Assembly: GCF_019285735.1 (NCBI RefSeq)
Contig: NZ_CP079107.1
Span: 2,790,001 to 2,854,000 of the forward strand
Length of the DNA stretch: 64,000 bases
Direction of reading: 5' to 3'
DNA from: Paeniglutamicibacter sp. Y32M11
GTDB lineage: Bacteria; Actinomycetota; Actinomycetes; Actinomycetales; Micrococcaceae
Part shown: positions 8,973 through 23,234 of the stretch, piece by piece
Layout of the letters: each line of letters starts with the position of its first letter
Position numbering within the stretch: the stretch's first letter is position 1
Program-made: the position numbers and the translations under genes
The notes under the pieces: generated by a model
The model's database searches: none
What the model saw: the letters and a program-made list of their open reading frames with translations, nothing else
What the model was told of the DNA's origin: nothing

Positions 8973-11087
8973 TTACTCGCCGCGGGACTTCTGGATGATC
9001 TCGTCGGCAACTGCCTTCGGGACCTCGGAGTAGCTGGAGAACGTCATCGAGTACACGGCACGGCCCTGAGTCTTCGAACGCAGGTCACCAATGTAACCGA
9101 ACATTTCAGACAGCGGAACCGTTGCACGAATAACCTTCACGCCTGCAGCGTCTTCCATCGAAGCGATGGAACCACGGCGGGAGTTCAAGTCACCAATGAC
9201 ATCGCCCATGTACTCCTCAGGAGTACGGACTTCGACATCCATAACCGGCTCAAGAATGATCGGCTGGGCGCGGCGTGCGCCTTCCTTGAACACCTGTGAA
9301 CCAGCAATCTTGAATGCCATTTCCGAGGAGTCAACGTCGTGGTAGGCACCATCAAGGAGGATAGCCTTCACGCCAACCATCGGGTAGCCGGCCAGGATAC
9401 CGAACTGCATGGCGTCCTGGATACCAGCGTCAATCGACGGGATGTATTCGCGAGGAATACGGCCACCGGTAACGCTGTTCTTGAATTCGTAGATGACACC
9501 GTCAACAACTTCCAAGGGCTCGAACGAGACCTGGACCTTTGCGAACTGACCCGAACCACCGGTCTGCTTCTTGTGGGTGAAGTCAACCTTCTCCACAGAC
9601 TTCTTGATGGTTTCGCGGTATGCAACCTGCGGCTTGCCAACGTTAGCTTCAACGCGGAATTCGCGACGCATGCGGTCCACCAGGATATCCAGGTGAAGCT
9701 CGCCCATGCCGCCAATTTCGGTCTGGCCAGTGTCTTCGTTGAGGGAGACGGTGAACGTCGGGTCCTCGGCAGAAAGCTTCTGGATAGCCGTTGACAGCTT
9801 CTCCTGATCACCCTTGGTCTTGGGCTCAATGGCCACGAAGATCACGGGATCAGGGAAGGACATCGACTCAAGAACGATCGGGTTTGCCGGATCGCACAAG
9901 GTATCACCGGTGGTGGTGTCCTTGAGGCCGATCACTGCGTAGATGTGGCCGGCGTGGACCTCGTCTACTGGCATTTCCTTATTGGCGTGCATCTGGAAGA
10001 GCTTGCCAATACGTTCTTTCTTCTGCTTCGTCGAGTTCAGCAGCTGAGTACCCGGAGTTGCCTTACCGGAGTACACGCGGATGAAGTTCAACTGACCGAA
10101 GAACGGGTGAGTCGCGATCTTGAAGGCCAGAGCCGAGAACGGCTCAGTCTCGTTCGGCTCGCGGCGGATCTCGATCTCTTCGTTCTTCGGATCGGTACCG
10201 ATCGTCGCGCCAACATCCATAGGATTCGGCAGGAAGTCGATAACAGCATCCAGCATCGGCTGAACGCCACGGTTCTTGAAAGCAGAACCACAGAAGACCG
10301 GGTAGATCTCGGAGTTAACAACCATCTTACGAATTCCGGCCTTGAGCTCAGCAACGCTGATCTCTTCGCCTTCGAGGAACTTCTCCATGAGCTCGTCAGA
10401 GCCCTCGGCAACGTCCTCAACCAGCTTGGCGCGGTATTCCTCGGCCTTTTCCAGCATGTCTGCCGGAATTTCGCGAGTTTCGTATGCTGCACCCATGGTG
10501 ACGTCGCCCTTGGCGTCGCCTTCCCAAACGAGTGCCTTCATGGTGAGCAGATCAACGACGCCGACGAAGTCGGACTCGGAACCGATCGGAAGCTGCATAA
10601 CCAACGGCTTAGCACCAAGGCGCTTGATGATGGTGTCGACGGTGAAGTAGAAGTCTGCACCCATCTTGTCCATCTTGTTGACGAAGCAGATACGCGGAAC
10701 GTTGTACTTGTCAGCCTGGCGCCAAACAGTCTCAGACTGCGGCTCCACGCCTTCCTTGCCATCGAACACGGCAACGGCACCATCGAGGACGCGCAGTGAG
10801 CGCTCAACCTCGACTGTGAAGTCAACGTGGCCCGGGGTGTCAATGATGTTGATCTGGTTTTTGTTCCAGAAGCAGGTCACGGCGGCAGACGTGATAGTAA
10901 TGCCGCGCTCCTTTTCCTGCTCCATCCAGTCAGTCGTCGAGGCACCATCGTGCGTCTCGCCGAGCTTGTGGTTCACACCCGTGTAGAACAGGATGCGTTC
11001 CGTAGTAGTGGTCTTACCGGCGTCGATGTGAGCCATGATGCCGATATTGCGGACCTTATTAAGGTCGGTAAGCACTTCCTGTGCCAC
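8973..11087 (-). CDS. fusA: Elongation factor G
   Basis: EF-G, the translocase GTPase. The 704-residue protein begins [20 protein letters not shown] and carries AHIDAGKT (19-26), the switch region [21 protein letters not shown] and [10 protein letters not shown], and ends in domain V ([18 protein letters not shown]). The start is GTG at 11085-11087 with GGGAG six bases upstream. It follows rpsG after 81 bases that form a large hairpin. Third gene of the leftward str operon. Confidence 0.99.
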   Translation of the reverse strand: MAQEVLTDLNKVRNIGIMAHIDAGKTTTTERILFYTGVNHKLGETHDGASTTDWMEQEKERGITITSAAVTCFWNKNQINIIDTPGHVDFTVEVERSLRVLDGAVAVFDGKEGVEPQSETVWRQADKYNVPRICFVNKMDKMGADFYFTVDTIIKRLGAKPLVMQLPIGSESDFVGVVDLLTMKALVWEGDAKGDVTMGAAYETREIPADMLEKAEEYRAKLVEDVAEGSDELMEKFLEGEEISVAELKAGIRKMVVNSEIYPVFCGSAFKNRGVQPMLDAVIDFLPNPMDVGATIGTDPKNEEIEIRREPNETEPFSALAFKIATHPFFGQLNFIRVYSGKATPGTQLLNSTKQKKERIGKLFQMHANKEMPVDEVHAGHIYAVIGLKDTTTGDTLCDPANPIVLESMSFPDPVIFVAIEPKTKGDQEKLSTAIQKLSAEDPTFTVSLNEDTGQTEIGGMGELHLDILVDRMRREFRVEANVGKPQVAYRETIKKSVEKVDFTHKKQTGGSGQFAKVQVSFEPLEVVDGVIYEFKNSVTGGRIPREYIPSIDAGIQDAMQFGILAGYPMVGVKAILLDGAYHDVDSSEMAFKIAGSQVFKEGARRAQPIILEPVMDVEVRTPEEYMGDVIGDLNSRRGSIASMEDAAGVKVIRATVPLSEMFGYIGDLRSKTQGRAVYSMTFSSYSEVPKAVADEIIQKSRGE

Positions 11088-11117
11088 AATGTCTCCCTAA
11101 GTCGGTGATGCCCGAAA

Positions 11118-11154
11118 CGCTGGTGGAACCGATCAAAGATCAATTCCACCAGCG
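11118..11154 (-). promoter_or_regulatory. Hairpin between rpsG and fusA
   Basis: A perfect 11-bp inverted repeat (CGCTGGTGGAA and TTCCACCAGCG) encloses a second small one (GATC, three bases, GATC), giving a long stem with an internal bulge in the mRNA between the rpsG stop and the fusA GTG. No T-run follows, so it is not a classical terminator. It could be a processing site, a stabiliser of the upstream message, or a binding site for S7. Confidence 0.55.
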
Positions 11155-11168
11155 AAACAGAACGCTTT

Positions 11169-11639
11169 TTACCAGCGGTAGTGGGCGAAGGCCTTGTTGG
11201 ACTCTGCCATCTTGTGGGTATCTTCGCGACGCTTTACAGCAGCGCCAAGACCGTTGGAAGCGTCGAGGATCTCGTTCATGAGACGCTCGATCATGGTCTT
11301 CTCGCGGCGAGCCTTCGAGTAACCAACGAGCCAGCGAAGTGCAAGAGCGGTCGAACGACCGGGCTTGACCTCAACGGGAACCTGGTACGTTGCGCCACCA
11401 ACACGGCGGGAACGAACTTCGAGGGCCGGGCGGATGTTATCCATGGCCTTCTTCAAGGTAACAACCGGGTCAGCAGCGTTCTTGGCTGCAACACCTGCGA
11501 GTGCACCGTAAACGATACGCTCGGCTGTGGACTTCTTACCATCGACCAAAACCTTATTGATCAGCTGGGTAACAAGCGGGGAACCGTGTACCGGATCCGA
11601 GACGAGTGGGCGCGCGGGCGCCGGACCCTTACGAGGCAT
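11169..11639 (-). CDS. rpsG: 30S ribosomal protein S7
   Basis: S7, the primary 16S rRNA-binding protein of the small-subunit head, and in E. coli the repressor of the str operon. The 156-residue product begins [20 protein letters not shown] and contains [20 protein letters not shown] and [20 protein letters not shown], the standard S7 motifs, ending KAFAHYRW. Its ATG overlaps the rpsL TAA by one base (TAATG), so there is no intercistronic space for an E. coli-type S7 target between the two genes. Confidence 0.98.
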   Translation of the reverse strand: MPRKGPAPARPLVSDPVHGSPLVTQLINKVLVDGKKSTAERIVYGALAGVAAKNAADPVVTLKKAMDNIRPALEVRSRRVGGATYQVPVEVKPGRSTALALRWLVGYSKARREKTMIERLMNEILDASNGLGAAVKRREDTHKMAESNKAFAHYRW

Positions 11640-12013
11640 TACTTACCTTCCTTCTTGGCACCGTAGCGCGAGCGAGCTTGCTTACGGTTCTTCACACCCT
11701 GGGTATCGAGGGCACCACGTACGATCTTGTAGCGCACACCCGGAAGGTCCTTCACACGACCACCGCGAACGAGCACGATGGAGTGTTCCTGAAGGTTGTG
11801 ACCAACACCAGGAATGTAAGCGGTAACTTCAACGCCACCGGCAAGACGCACACGTGCGACCTTACGAAGTGCGGAGTTAGGCTTCTTCGGGGTCGTGGTG
11901 TACACACGGGTGCAAACGCCACGACGCATCGGGTTGCCCTTAAGGGCTGGGGCCTTGGTCTTTTTGACCTTCGGCGAGCGGCCCTTACGGACCAGCTGCT
12001 GAATAGTAGGCAC
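11639..12013 (-). CDS. rpsL: 30S ribosomal protein S12
   Basis: S12, which monitors decoding in the A site and is the streptomycin target. The 124-residue product begins [18 protein letters not shown] and has the two loops that carry resistance mutations: [12 protein letters not shown] and [13 protein letters not shown]. Both key lysines (E. coli K42/K87 equivalents) are present, so the sequence predicts the streptomycin-sensitive ribosomal form. First gene of the str operon; its stop overlaps the rpsG start. Confidence 0.98.
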   Translation of the reverse strand: MPTIQQLVRKGRSPKVKKTKAPALKGNPMRRGVCTRVYTTTPKKPNSALRKVARVRLAGGVEVTAYIPGVGHNLQEHSIVLVRGGRVKDLPGVRYKIVRGALDTQGVKNRKQARSRYGAKKEGK

Positions 12014-12047
12014 TTTCGTGTCCTTCCATTGTCTAAGTTTGTCGGCA

Positions 12048-12079
12048 CCATAATCAGACTCTAAAGTTCCAGATTATGG
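12048..12079 (-). promoter_or_regulatory. Inverted repeat in the rpsL leader
   Basis: Arms CCATAATC and GATTATGG (8 bp, perfect) flank 16 bases that include a shorter ACT/AGT pairing. It lies 35 bases upstream of the rpsL ATG. AT-rich in GC-rich DNA, it could be a -10 region, an operator or a leader hairpin of the str operon. I could not pair it with a good -35 box. Confidence 0.4.
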
Positions 12080-12520
12080 AGCTAGCTGCTTGCTTTACCG
12101 AACACCGGAACGAAAATGCTCTAGGCGTGCGAAAGTGTGGCATCTGTTGCGCAACCTACCCGCAACCCGGACCGTGTCCATTTGCCACACATGAAAAACA
12201 ATTACCACTAGTTTAGCACGCCGTAGGCACGGAACCGGACGGGGTGGCGGCCCCGGCCTCCACGTGCATTCGCACCTTGCCGCCATCTCGCGAACGACTC
12301 CACGAGATTTACCGGGATTCGGGCACTTTTACCTGCATTCGGCGATGAGTGCTGTTCGTTGATGCAGGGCAGGTCACTTAATTTTTCCTCTTGCGCCGCG
12401 CATCATTCGGCACGAGTTCATACGTGGCTCACCTTCTGGGCAGTTCTCCTGCGTCAAAAGTTATCCACCATCCCGCGGCATGCCAATCGGCAAAGTCCTC
12501 TACGGGGTCATGCTGGGTTT
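12080..12520. other. Divergent intergenic region between rpsL and the HNH gene
   Basis: About 440 bases separating the leftward str operon from the rightward DUF222/HNH gene. The str promoter must lie here or in the rpsL leader, but no strong -35/-10 pair stands out. An in-frame extension of the HNH gene (from 12359) is open here, but its composition (many Ser, His, Arg) is unlike the family's N-terminus, so I treat it as non-coding. Confidence 0.4.
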
Positions 12521-14281
12521 ATGAATTCCATGGCGGCACTCACCACCGCCGGACTGGCTGAATTGCAGCACGTCTTGGCACCGTCCATAGAGAGCCCGGA
12601 TGAGTCTATCTCCGAGGTACCTGTGGACGACAAGCTGCGTCTGCTTGCCCTACTGAATCCAGTACTCAAGCGGCTTGTTGATGACATCGCCGCCCAACTT
12701 GGAAGTTCGGCCGTACGGTCGCTGCTTCTGGCAATGCTGACCGAAGACCTATCAAGAACCACTGGACGCGCTCAAATTGTGGCCGCCGGCAAGGTAGACG
12801 AAACCAATGCTCACACCATGGCCCAGGAACCTCTGAGCGAACTTATTGAGCTCCATAACCATCTCGAAGATTTCATCGGCGGCGCGTCGATTCTGCCCAC
12901 GGACCATTACCACTCCCCGGGCACAAAAATGCTTTTCCGAGATTCCACCGATCTACTCAAAGATCGCCTGCACCTCTCCTATATGGCGGCCAAGCATCGA
13001 CTTCTCACCCGAGACCTCCTGCTCCCACACACAGGCTTTAACGGGGCACCCATTTCCCCTCGTTATAAGGAACTCGGAAGGGTATTCAACGACGGCACGG
13101 CCGATCCGTTGGAAGCCGCAGGTACCGCACGGCGGCTCCTAGCCCTGCAACCGGGCATTGATGCCCAGCCGGACCCTGCCACAGCAGCGGAACGCATTGA
13201 AAAGCAGGTGGCCGAGTCCCTGACATCACGGAATCAGAGCGGTACCGGTCAGCTACTCAAGCTCATTTCTTCACAGCTAGACGGCACTGCCCTCGAACGC
13301 TCCGAGAAACAAATGGAGGACCATTTTGGCCTCGAGTTCAAAGGCAAACGACCCCACGGGTTCATCTGGGAACTATGCACCGGGACATCCGGTCATGAAT
13401 TACTCACAACACTCTCTGACGAGCTGAGTAACCCGCGGTCCAAATTCGGAAGCGTACCCGAAGCCCCAGAAGCACTCGGGCAACCGGCGCTTTTGGGGAT
13501 GGACGGTTCCCCACAGCTCTCCCCCGAACCGACTATTATCCCAGCTTGGGCAGTCAGCCCAGATATGCCGATGGATGAGCGACCCCGTGCCGAGTTCTCT
13601 GATCTGGGTCAGGTGCCACCGGCCGATATTCAAGGTACCCAGATCCCGATGCTTCCCGGTGAGACTTTGGCTGCGGCTCAATCGCGATCCAAGGCCAGGA
13701 ACCTACTTCAGGCATTCTTTGACGCCATTCGTTGCACCATGAACCAAGATCCATATCCCACGGAAAATCTCCCCATGAAACCCAATATCGATTTGATCGT
13801 CACGATTTCGTGGGATTCGCTGATTGGAAAGCTCAACGATCCGGGAATCTCCAATCACGGACATCTGGTGTCTGCTGCCTACGCTCGACGGCTGGCGTGC
13901 GTCGCCAACGTTCTGCCCGCGGTACTCGGCACCGAATCGCAGCCCTTGGATCTAGGCCGAACCCAGCGTTTCTTCAGTCGGGCGCAACGTCGGGCCATGG
14001 CACTGCGGGACCGCGGATGCATCAACCCAGGTTGCACCATGGCCGCACACCGTTGCGAAGCGAACCATATCCAACCGTGGTACCTCGGCGGTGAGACAGA
14101 TTTGTCCAATGGGGCCCTCTTGTGTCCGATCTGCCACGCGTCCTTCCACGCCGGACACTTCAAGATTGTTGTCCTCAAGTCGATCCCTTATGTTCTACAA
14201 AACAAGGCCGTTGACCCCGAACAACGACTCAGGCGCAATTGGTTCTTTCACCCTCAAAGTGACTCCGTCCAGGAGCCCTAA
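12521..14281 (+). CDS. DUF222 / HNH endonuclease-domain protein (13E12 repeat family type)
   Basis: An actinobacterial DUF222 protein with a C-terminal HNH nuclease domain. The C-terminus has the zinc/HNH pattern CINPGC, then EANHIQPWYLGG with the metal-binding His, then NGALLCPICHASFH with the second CxxC pair. The N-terminal ~400 residues are the long helical DUF222 region. The frame is open further upstream, but I start at ATG 12521 (MNSMAALTTAGLAELQH), where family-like sequence begins; ATG 12530 is equally possible. About 586 residues. Such genes occur in many copies in actinobacterial genomes and their role is unproven. It stands alone, against the direction of its neighbours, which suggests a separate insertion between two core operons. 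Confidence 0.8.
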   Translation: MNSMAALTTAGLAELQHVLAPSIESPDESISEVPVDDKLRLLALLNPVLKRLVDDIAAQLGSSAVRSLLLAMLTEDLSRTTGRAQIVAAGKVDETNAHTMAQEPLSELIELHNHLEDFIGGASILPTDHYHSPGTKMLFRDSTDLLKDRLHLSYMAAKHRLLTRDLLLPHTGFNGAPISPRYKELGRVFNDGTADPLEAAGTARRLLALQPGIDAQPDPATAAERIEKQVAESLTSRNQSGTGQLLKLISSQLDGTALERSEKQMEDHFGLEFKGKRPHGFIWELCTGTSGHELLTTLSDELSNPRSKFGSVPEAPEALGQPALLGMDGSPQLSPEPTIIPAWAVSPDMPMDERPRAEFSDLGQVPPADIQGTQIPMLPGETLAAAQSRSKARNLLQAFFDAIRCTMNQDPYPTENLPMKPNIDLIVTISWDSLIGKLNDPGISNHGHLVSAAYARRLACVANVLPAVLGTESQPLDLGRTQRFFSRAQRRAMALRDRGCINPGCTMAAHRCEANHIQPWYLGGETDLSNGALLCPICHASFHAGHFKIVVLKSIPYVLQNKAVDPEQRLRRNWFFHPQSDSVQEP

Positions 14282-14541
14282 GGCAACGGACCATCGCCTC
14301 CTTGCGGACCTCAACTAGACAACATATCTACTAGAACCTTAAGCCTCTATGTGCCGCGAACGCCTGGAAATCATGGGCAATGGTGCCCCTCTGATATCAA
14401 CGGCGACTCTACGTTCGAGCGATCCAATAGATGAGCAATCACCCGGTATCAGTAAGTGATTGTCCGTAGACAGGGGTGTTGGATTTTTGGTTCTCACTGT
14501 GTGTTCGGGTCTTCCGTAAGCAGCGACCACATTTCGAGCAC

Positions 14542-14613
14542 AAAAAAGATCGGCCCGTGCTGCGTTCCCCCATTCCCCTTTCGAGGTTGCGAGACGCTGC
14601 ACGGGCCGATCTT
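14542..14613 (-). terminator. Rho-independent terminator of rpoBC
   Basis: Arms GCACGGGCCGATCTT and its complement form a 15-bp stem with a long loop, followed on the minus strand by six T. It lies about 50 bases beyond the rpoC stop and downstream of a second hairpin (14624-14650). The rest of the 378-base gap between the HNH gene and rpoC (14282-14541) holds nothing I can support. Confidence 0.85.
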
Positions 14614-14623
14614 GTTACGCGGT

Positions 14624-14650
14624 CTTCTCCCCGGTCAAGCCGGGGAGAAG
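14624..14650 (-). terminator. Hairpin immediately after rpoC
   Basis: A perfect 11-bp stem, CTTCTCCCCGG and CCGGGGAGAAG with a five-base loop, ten bases after the rpoC stop. It lacks a T-run, so it may pause polymerase or protect the 3' end ahead of the true terminator at 14542-14613. Confidence 0.55.
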
Positions 14651-14659
14651 AATTACGCC

Positions 14660-18553
<3,894 letters not shown>

Positions 18554-18594
18554 ATGGTCCTTATCTCTCTTCTAAGTTCTCTGAAGTCTAAATT

Positions 18595-18633
18595 GGTGAG
18601 GTGTTCGTTGAACCCGTAGGTTCAACGCTCACC
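18595..18633 (-). promoter_or_regulatory. Large hairpin in the rpoB-rpoC interval
   Basis: Two stacked perfect stems, GGTGAG/CTCACC (6 bp) and CGTTGAACC/GGTTCAACG (9 bp), are separated by a one-sided five-base bulge and capped by a four-base loop. There is no T-run. It lies in the 189-base spacer upstream of the rpoC ATG on the rpoBC transcript, so RNase processing or translational control of rpoC is the likely role. Confidence 0.55.
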
Positions 18634-18742
18634 GTGGGTCTGGAAGATATCCAGCTCCGCAATCGTGTCTTGGCGGTCGAAGGAGCGCTGCGCTGGTGTT
18701 GCCACCGGCACCGCTCCCCCAACCACAAGGCACCTATTGGAA

Positions 18743-21700
18743 CTAAACCTCTTCGACGGAGTTCGGTTCAGACCGGGAAAGGTCGATACCGAGTTCTTCC
18801 GCTGCCCGGAAGACTTCTTCGTCCGAGTCTCGCATTTCGATGGTCTGCCCGTCGGTTCCGAGGACCTCGACGTTCAAGCACAACGACTGCATTTCCTTGA
18901 TCAGAACCTTGAACGATTCCGGAACGCCAGGTTCCGGGATGTTCTCGCCCTTAACGATTGCTTCGTAGACCTTCACGCGACCGTGAATATCATCCGACTT
19001 AATCGTGAGCAGTTCCTGCAAGGTGTAAGCGGCACCGTAGGCCTCCAGGGCCCACACTTCCATCTCACCAAAGCGCTGGCCACCGAACTGTGCCTTACCA
19101 CCCAGCGGCTGCTGCGTGATCATGGAGTACGGACCGGTCGAGCGTGCGTGGATCTTGTCGTCCACCAGGTGGTGAAGCTTCAAGATGTACATGTAACCAA
19201 CGGATACCGGATCCGGGAAGGGCTGACCGGAGCGGCCGTCATACAGACGAGCCTTACCGGAGTTGCCGATCAGACGAACGCCGTCGCGGGTCACGTTGGT
19301 GTGATCCAACAGGCCGCGGACTTCGTCTTCCGACGCGCCATCGAATACCGGGGAGGAGACCAGCGTGGAAGGAGATTCGCGCGGCAGATCCGGCAGGTTC
19401 TTCACCCAAGCCGGTTCGCCCTCGATCTTCCAACCCTGCTTGGCTGCCCAACCGAGGTGGATTTCCAGAACCTGGCCGACGTTCATTCGACCCGGAACAC
19501 CCAAGGGGTTCAGGACGATGTCAACCGGAGTTCCATCTTCCAGGAACGGCATATCTTCGATCGGCAGGATCTTGGAAATGACGCCCTTGTTACCGTGACG
19601 GCCAGCGAGCTTGTCACCATTGGTGATCTTGCGCTTCTGAGCCACGTAAACGCGAACCAGCTGGTTCACGCCCGGAGGCAGGTCATCGTCGTTGTCGCGG
19701 TCGAAGATGCGAACACCAATGACCACGCCGGACTCGCCGTGCGGCACCTTCAAGGAGGTGTCGCGCACTTCGCGGGACTTCTCACCGAAGATGGCGCGCA
19801 GCAGGCGCTCTTCCGGAGTCAGCTCGGTCTCGCCCTTAGGCGTGACTCGGCCAACGAGGATGTCGCCAGCTTCAACCTCGGCACCGATGTGGATGATGCC
19901 GCGCTCGTCGAGCTGCGCCAGGATCTCTTCGGAGACGTTCGGGATGTCGCGGGTGATTTCCTCGGCACCAAGCTTGGTGTCGCGGGCATCAACTTCGTGC
20001 TCTTCGATGTGAATCGAGGTCAGCACATCGTCGGAGACCATGCGCTGGGAGAGGATGATCGCATCCTCGAAGTTGTGACCCTGCCATGACATGAAGGCAA
20101 CCAGCAGGTTCTTACCCAGGGCGAGCTCGCCCTTGTCGGTGGAGGGACCGTCGGCGATGATCGAGTTGTAGTCAACTCGGTCGCCTTCGGAAACCATCAC
20201 GCGCTGGTTGTATGCGTTGCCCTGGTTAGAGCGTGCAAACTTCATGATCGGGTAGGCCGATTCGGTGCCATCATCGTTCATGACGGTGACGAGGTCAGCC
20301 GACACCTCGGAGACAACGCCTCCGGTGGATGCGATAACCGAGTCGCCGGCGTCAACGGCCGCGAACTTCTCCATACCGGTACCCACGAATGGGGACTCGG
20401 AGGCCAGCAACGGCACAGCCTGACGCTGCATGTTGGCACCCATAAGTGCGCGGTTAGCATCGTCGTGCTCGAGGAACGGAATCAGGGCGGTTGCCACAGA
20501 CACCATCTGGCGCGGGGAAACGTCCATGTAGGCGATCTCGTTGGGCTCAACGATGACGGGCTCGCCGCCACCACCCTTTTCACGAACGAGTACGCCGTCT
20601 TCGATGAAGTGACCGTCTTCGCTCAACGGCGCGTTGGCCTGTGCGATGAAGTGGTCAAGCTCGTCATCAGCTGTCAGGTAATCGATCTGACCGGTGACCC
20701 GACCATCAACGACCTGGCGGTACGGAGTTTCGATGAAGCCGAAGGCGTTGATGCGACCGTAGGTAGCCAACGAACCGATCAGACCAATGTTCGGGCCTTC
20801 GGGGGTTTCAATCGGGCACATACGTCCGTAGTGGGACGGGTGAACGTCTCGAACTTCCATGCCTGCACGGTCACGGGACAGACCACCCGGGCCCAGCGCG
20901 GAAAGACGACGCTTGTGCGTCAGACCGGCGAGCGGGTTGTTCTGGTCCATGAACTGCGAGAGCTGGGAGGTACCGAAGAACTCCTTGATCGCTGCAACAA
21001 CCGGACGGATGTTGATCAGCGTCTGCGGAGTGATGGCCTCGACGTCCTGGGTGGTCATGCGTTCACGCACAACACGCTCCATGCGGGAAAGACCCGTACG
21101 GACCTGGTTCTCGATCAATTCGCCAACGGCGCGGATGCGACGGTTGCCGAAGTGGTCGATGTCATCGACACTCACGGTCAAAGCGACAGGCTTGCCGTCG
21201 CGGATACCCGGGGTGGTCTTCTCGCCGGCGTGCAGCGCGACGAGGAACTTGATCATCGCGACAATGTCGTCGATGTTCAGGACCGATGCATCGGGGCTGT
21301 TCAGCGGGGTGTCAACACCGAGCTTGCGGTTGATCTTGTAACGACCAACCTTTGCCAGGTCGTAGCGCTTGGCCTCGAAGTAGAGGTTCTTGAGCAACGC
21401 CTGAGCAGCATCGACCGTCGGCGGCTCGCCCGGGCGAAGCTTGCGGTAGATATCCAGGAGGGCTTCTTCCTGGGTATCGGTGGTGTCCTTCTCAAGGGTG
21501 GCGCGGATCGAGTCGTACTGTCCGAACTCCTCGAGGATACGACCTTCGGTCCAGCCAAGAGCCTTGAGCAGAACCGTAACCGACTGCTTGCGCTTACGGT
21601 CAAGGCGAACGCCGACCTGATCACGCTTGTCGATTTCGAGTTCAAACCAAGCACCACGCGACGGGATGATCTTCGCGGTGAAGATGTCCTTGTCACTGGT

Positions 21701-22249
21701 CTTGTCTGGGGTGCGTTCGAAGTAAGCGCCCGGGGAACGAACGAGCTGGGACACCACGACACGCTCGGTGCCGTTGATGATGAAGGTGCCCTTGTCGGTC
21801 ATCAGCGGGAAGTCGCCCATGAACACGGTCTGCTGCTTGATTTCGCCCGTGTTGTTGTTCATGAACTCGGCCTTAACGTACAACGGAGCCGCGTACGTAG
21901 CGTCGCGGTCCTTGCACTCGGCCATGGTGTACTTCGGGTCAGCAAATTCAGGCTCAGAGAAGCTCAGGGACATAGTCTCCTGGAAGTCTTCAATGGGGGA
22001 GATCTCTTCAAAGATCTCGGCAAGGCCCGAAGTGCTGGCTACACTGGTGTCACCAATGGTCTGGGCGTAGGCCAGACGGTTCTTCCAGCGCTCATTGCCG
22101 ATGAGCCAATCAAAGCTCTCGGTCTGCAGCGCCAAGAGGTTTGGAACATCCAGTGGTTCGTGAATCTTTGCAAAAGAAAGTCGGCCAGCATATTCCGCGG
22201 TGCGGGCCGAACTAGCGGTTTGGTTGTTAGAGGTGCTCGAGGCGACCAA
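18743..22249 (-). CDS. rpoB: DNA-directed RNA polymerase subunit beta
   Basis: The beta subunit of RNA polymerase, target of rifamycins. About 1168 residues with the standard N-terminus ([20 protein letters not shown]), the rifampicin pocket ([20 protein letters not shown] followed by [10 protein letters not shown]) and the C-terminal [19 protein letters not shown]. The residues usually mutated in rifampicin resistance (Asp, His and Ser of the pocket) are wild type. The frame is open to a GTG at 22264, but the TTG at 22247-22249 has GGAAGG seven bases upstream and gives MVASSTSNN, a start typical of relatives, so I chose it. Confidence 0.97.
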   Translation of the reverse strand: MVASSTSNNQTASSARTAEYAGRLSFAKIHEPLDVPNLLALQTESFDWLIGNERWKNRLAYAQTIGDTSVASTSGLAEIFEEISPIEDFQETMSLSFSEPEFADPKYTMAECKDRDATYAAPLYVKAEFMNNNTGEIKQQTVFMGDFPLMTDKGTFIINGTERVVVSQLVRSPGAYFERTPDKTSDKDIFTAKIIPSRGAWFELEIDKRDQVGVRLDRKRKQSVTVLLKALGWTEGRILEEFGQYDSIRATLEKDTTDTQEEALLDIYRKLRPGEPPTVDAAQALLKNLYFEAKRYDLAKVGRYKINRKLGVDTPLNSPDASVLNIDDIVAMIKFLVALHAGEKTTPGIRDGKPVALTVSVDDIDHFGNRRIRAVGELIENQVRTGLSRMERVVRERMTTQDVEAITPQTLINIRPVVAAIKEFFGTSQLSQFMDQNNPLAGLTHKRRLSALGPGGLSRDRAGMEVRDVHPSHYGRMCPIETPEGPNIGLIGSLATYGRINAFGFIETPYRQVVDGRVTGQIDYLTADDELDHFIAQANAPLSEDGHFIEDGVLVREKGGGGEPVIVEPNEIAYMDVSPRQMVSVATALIPFLEHDDANRALMGANMQRQAVPLLASESPFVGTGMEKFAAVDAGDSVIASTGGVVSEVSADLVTVMNDDGTESAYPIMKFARSNQGNAYNQRVMVSEGDRVDYNSIIADGPSTDKGELALGKNLLVAFMSWQGHNFEDAIILSQRMVSDDVLTSIHIEEHEVDARDTKLGAEEITRDIPNVSEEILAQLDERGIIHIGAEVEAGDILVGRVTPKGETELTPEERLLRAIFGEKSREVRDTSLKVPHGESGVVIGVRIFDRDNDDDLPPGVNQLVRVYVAQKRKITNGDKLAGRHGNKGVISKILPIEDMPFLEDGTPVDIVLNPLGVPGRMNVGQVLEIHLGWAAKQGWKIEGEPAWVKNLPDLPRESPSTLVSSPVFDGASEDEVRGLLDHTNVTRDGVRLIGNSGKARLYDGRSGQPFPDPVSVGYMYILKLHHLVDDKIHARSTGPYSMITQQPLGGKAQFGGQRFGEMEVWALEAYGAAYTLQELLTIKSDDIHGRVKVYEAIVKGENIPEPGVPESFKVLIKEMQSLCLNVEVLGTDGQTIEMRDSDEEVFRAAEELGIDLSRSEPNSVEEV

Positions 22250-22742
22250 GATGGATCCTTCCACAGACCGTCAGGTTTCCGGCGTCGTCTCTCTGCGAAG
22301 AGTTTCACTGTTCACAGCACCGCTGAGCAGGCCTACCGCTATATGAAGGCCGGAGATGAAAAGAGAAGACGCAAATCTCAACGTTACACCATCGGACCTA
22401 CCATGTCTACCGTCCGGCATGCAACCCAGCAGCCCAGGCCCGGTTTTTGCTGAGATTTACATCACGCGCAAGATGGTGGGGGTGTTGGTGCAAACCAGAG
22501 GCACTAGCCTAGAAACACTCAGCTTAACCTCGAGTGTTCCCAGAAAGTGAGTTTCTGAACGTGAACTTAGCCAAAGACAACACGGTGATTGCTCATGCAT
22601 CTAGAGATGCCCTATCTCCCGCTATCGGAATTCGTGCACGAAATTCACGGCCACTCCACCCATTACGGGTCCACGCCGCAGTAGGCACCAATGTTCACAA
22701 TGCTTACGGTATTTCGCACGTGAGATTCGGGGCCTAATCGCC
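22250..22742. other. Divergent region upstream of rpoB and the YbaK-like gene
   Basis: About 490 bases that must hold the rpoBC promoter. I see two perfect inverted repeats: AACACTC/GAGTGTT at 22514-22538, and CAGAAA/TTTCTG at 22541-22557. They are good candidates for an operator or for structured RNA. On the minus strand a TAGGCT box lies next to the first repeat, without a convincing -35. A 67-codon frame at 22534 has no family features and is not called. Confidence 0.4.
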
Positions 22743-23234
22743 ATGGACATCATATTGCCGCCAGGGCTCGAACGCATGAAACTCGATGCCGCACAGCGCG
22801 GTCTTGACATCGAGGTGGTGACTCGGGGCCAGGCATCGAGTCTCGCGGAGGCTGCGGCTGCATTGGGCATTCTTCCCGAAAAGATTGTGAAATCCTTGGT
22901 CGTAAAACACAAGGACGGCAGTTTTCTCTTTGTCCTGATTCCCGGTGACCGCGTGATCTCATGGCCCAAACTTCGCGCGCTGCTGGGGGTCAATAAGTTG
23001 TCCCTGCCGCCCGCCGACGTCGCTTACGCGGCCACAGGGTATGAACGAGGCACCATCACGCCCCTGGGCTCAACAACGCCATGGCCCGTTTATGCAGATC
23101 TAGGCATCGACAGCGGTCAAATCTGCCTCGGCGCCGGAGCCCATGGCCAATCAGCCTTCGTGGATTCAACGAAGTTGATCCGCGCACTGAAGGCAACCGT
23201 GGCAGATATTAGCGACCCAGAACCGGCTCGTTAG
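22743..23234 (+). CDS. YbaK/ProX-type aminoacyl-tRNA deacylase
   Basis: A 163-residue protein of the YbaK / prolyl-tRNA editing fold, which hydrolyses mischarged tRNA in trans. The conserved pattern is present: an N-terminal segment, then LGILPEKIVKSLVVKHKDG with the catalytic-site lysine (IVKSL), then the FVLIPGDR strand, the basic LLGVNKLSL loop, and the GYERGTITPLG motif typical of the family's substrate pocket. Which amino acid it edits cannot be read from sequence. It points at the acyltransferase gene and its last 26 bases overlap that gene's 3' end. Confidence 0.85.
   Translation: MDIILPPGLERMKLDAAQRGLDIEVVTRGQASSLAEAAAALGILPEKIVKSLVVKHKDGSFLFVLIPGDRVISWPKLRALLGVNKLSLPPADVAYAATGYERGTITPLGSTTPWPVYADLGIDSGQICLGAGAHGQSAFVDSTKLIRALKATVADISDPEPAR

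Noticed and set aside
7769-8998. 409-codon plus-strand frame opposite tuf
   Set aside because: Reverse complement of tuf and the fusA-tuf spacer; low-value composition and no start signal.
14339-14602. 87-codon minus-strand frame upstream of the rpoC terminator
   Set aside because: It overlaps the terminator stem, has no ribosome-binding site and no family features.
20465-22453. 662-codon plus-strand frame opposite rpoB
   Set aside because: Antisense of a certain rpoB frame. Long shadow frames are expected in high-GC DNA; there is no ribosome-binding site and no family resemblance.
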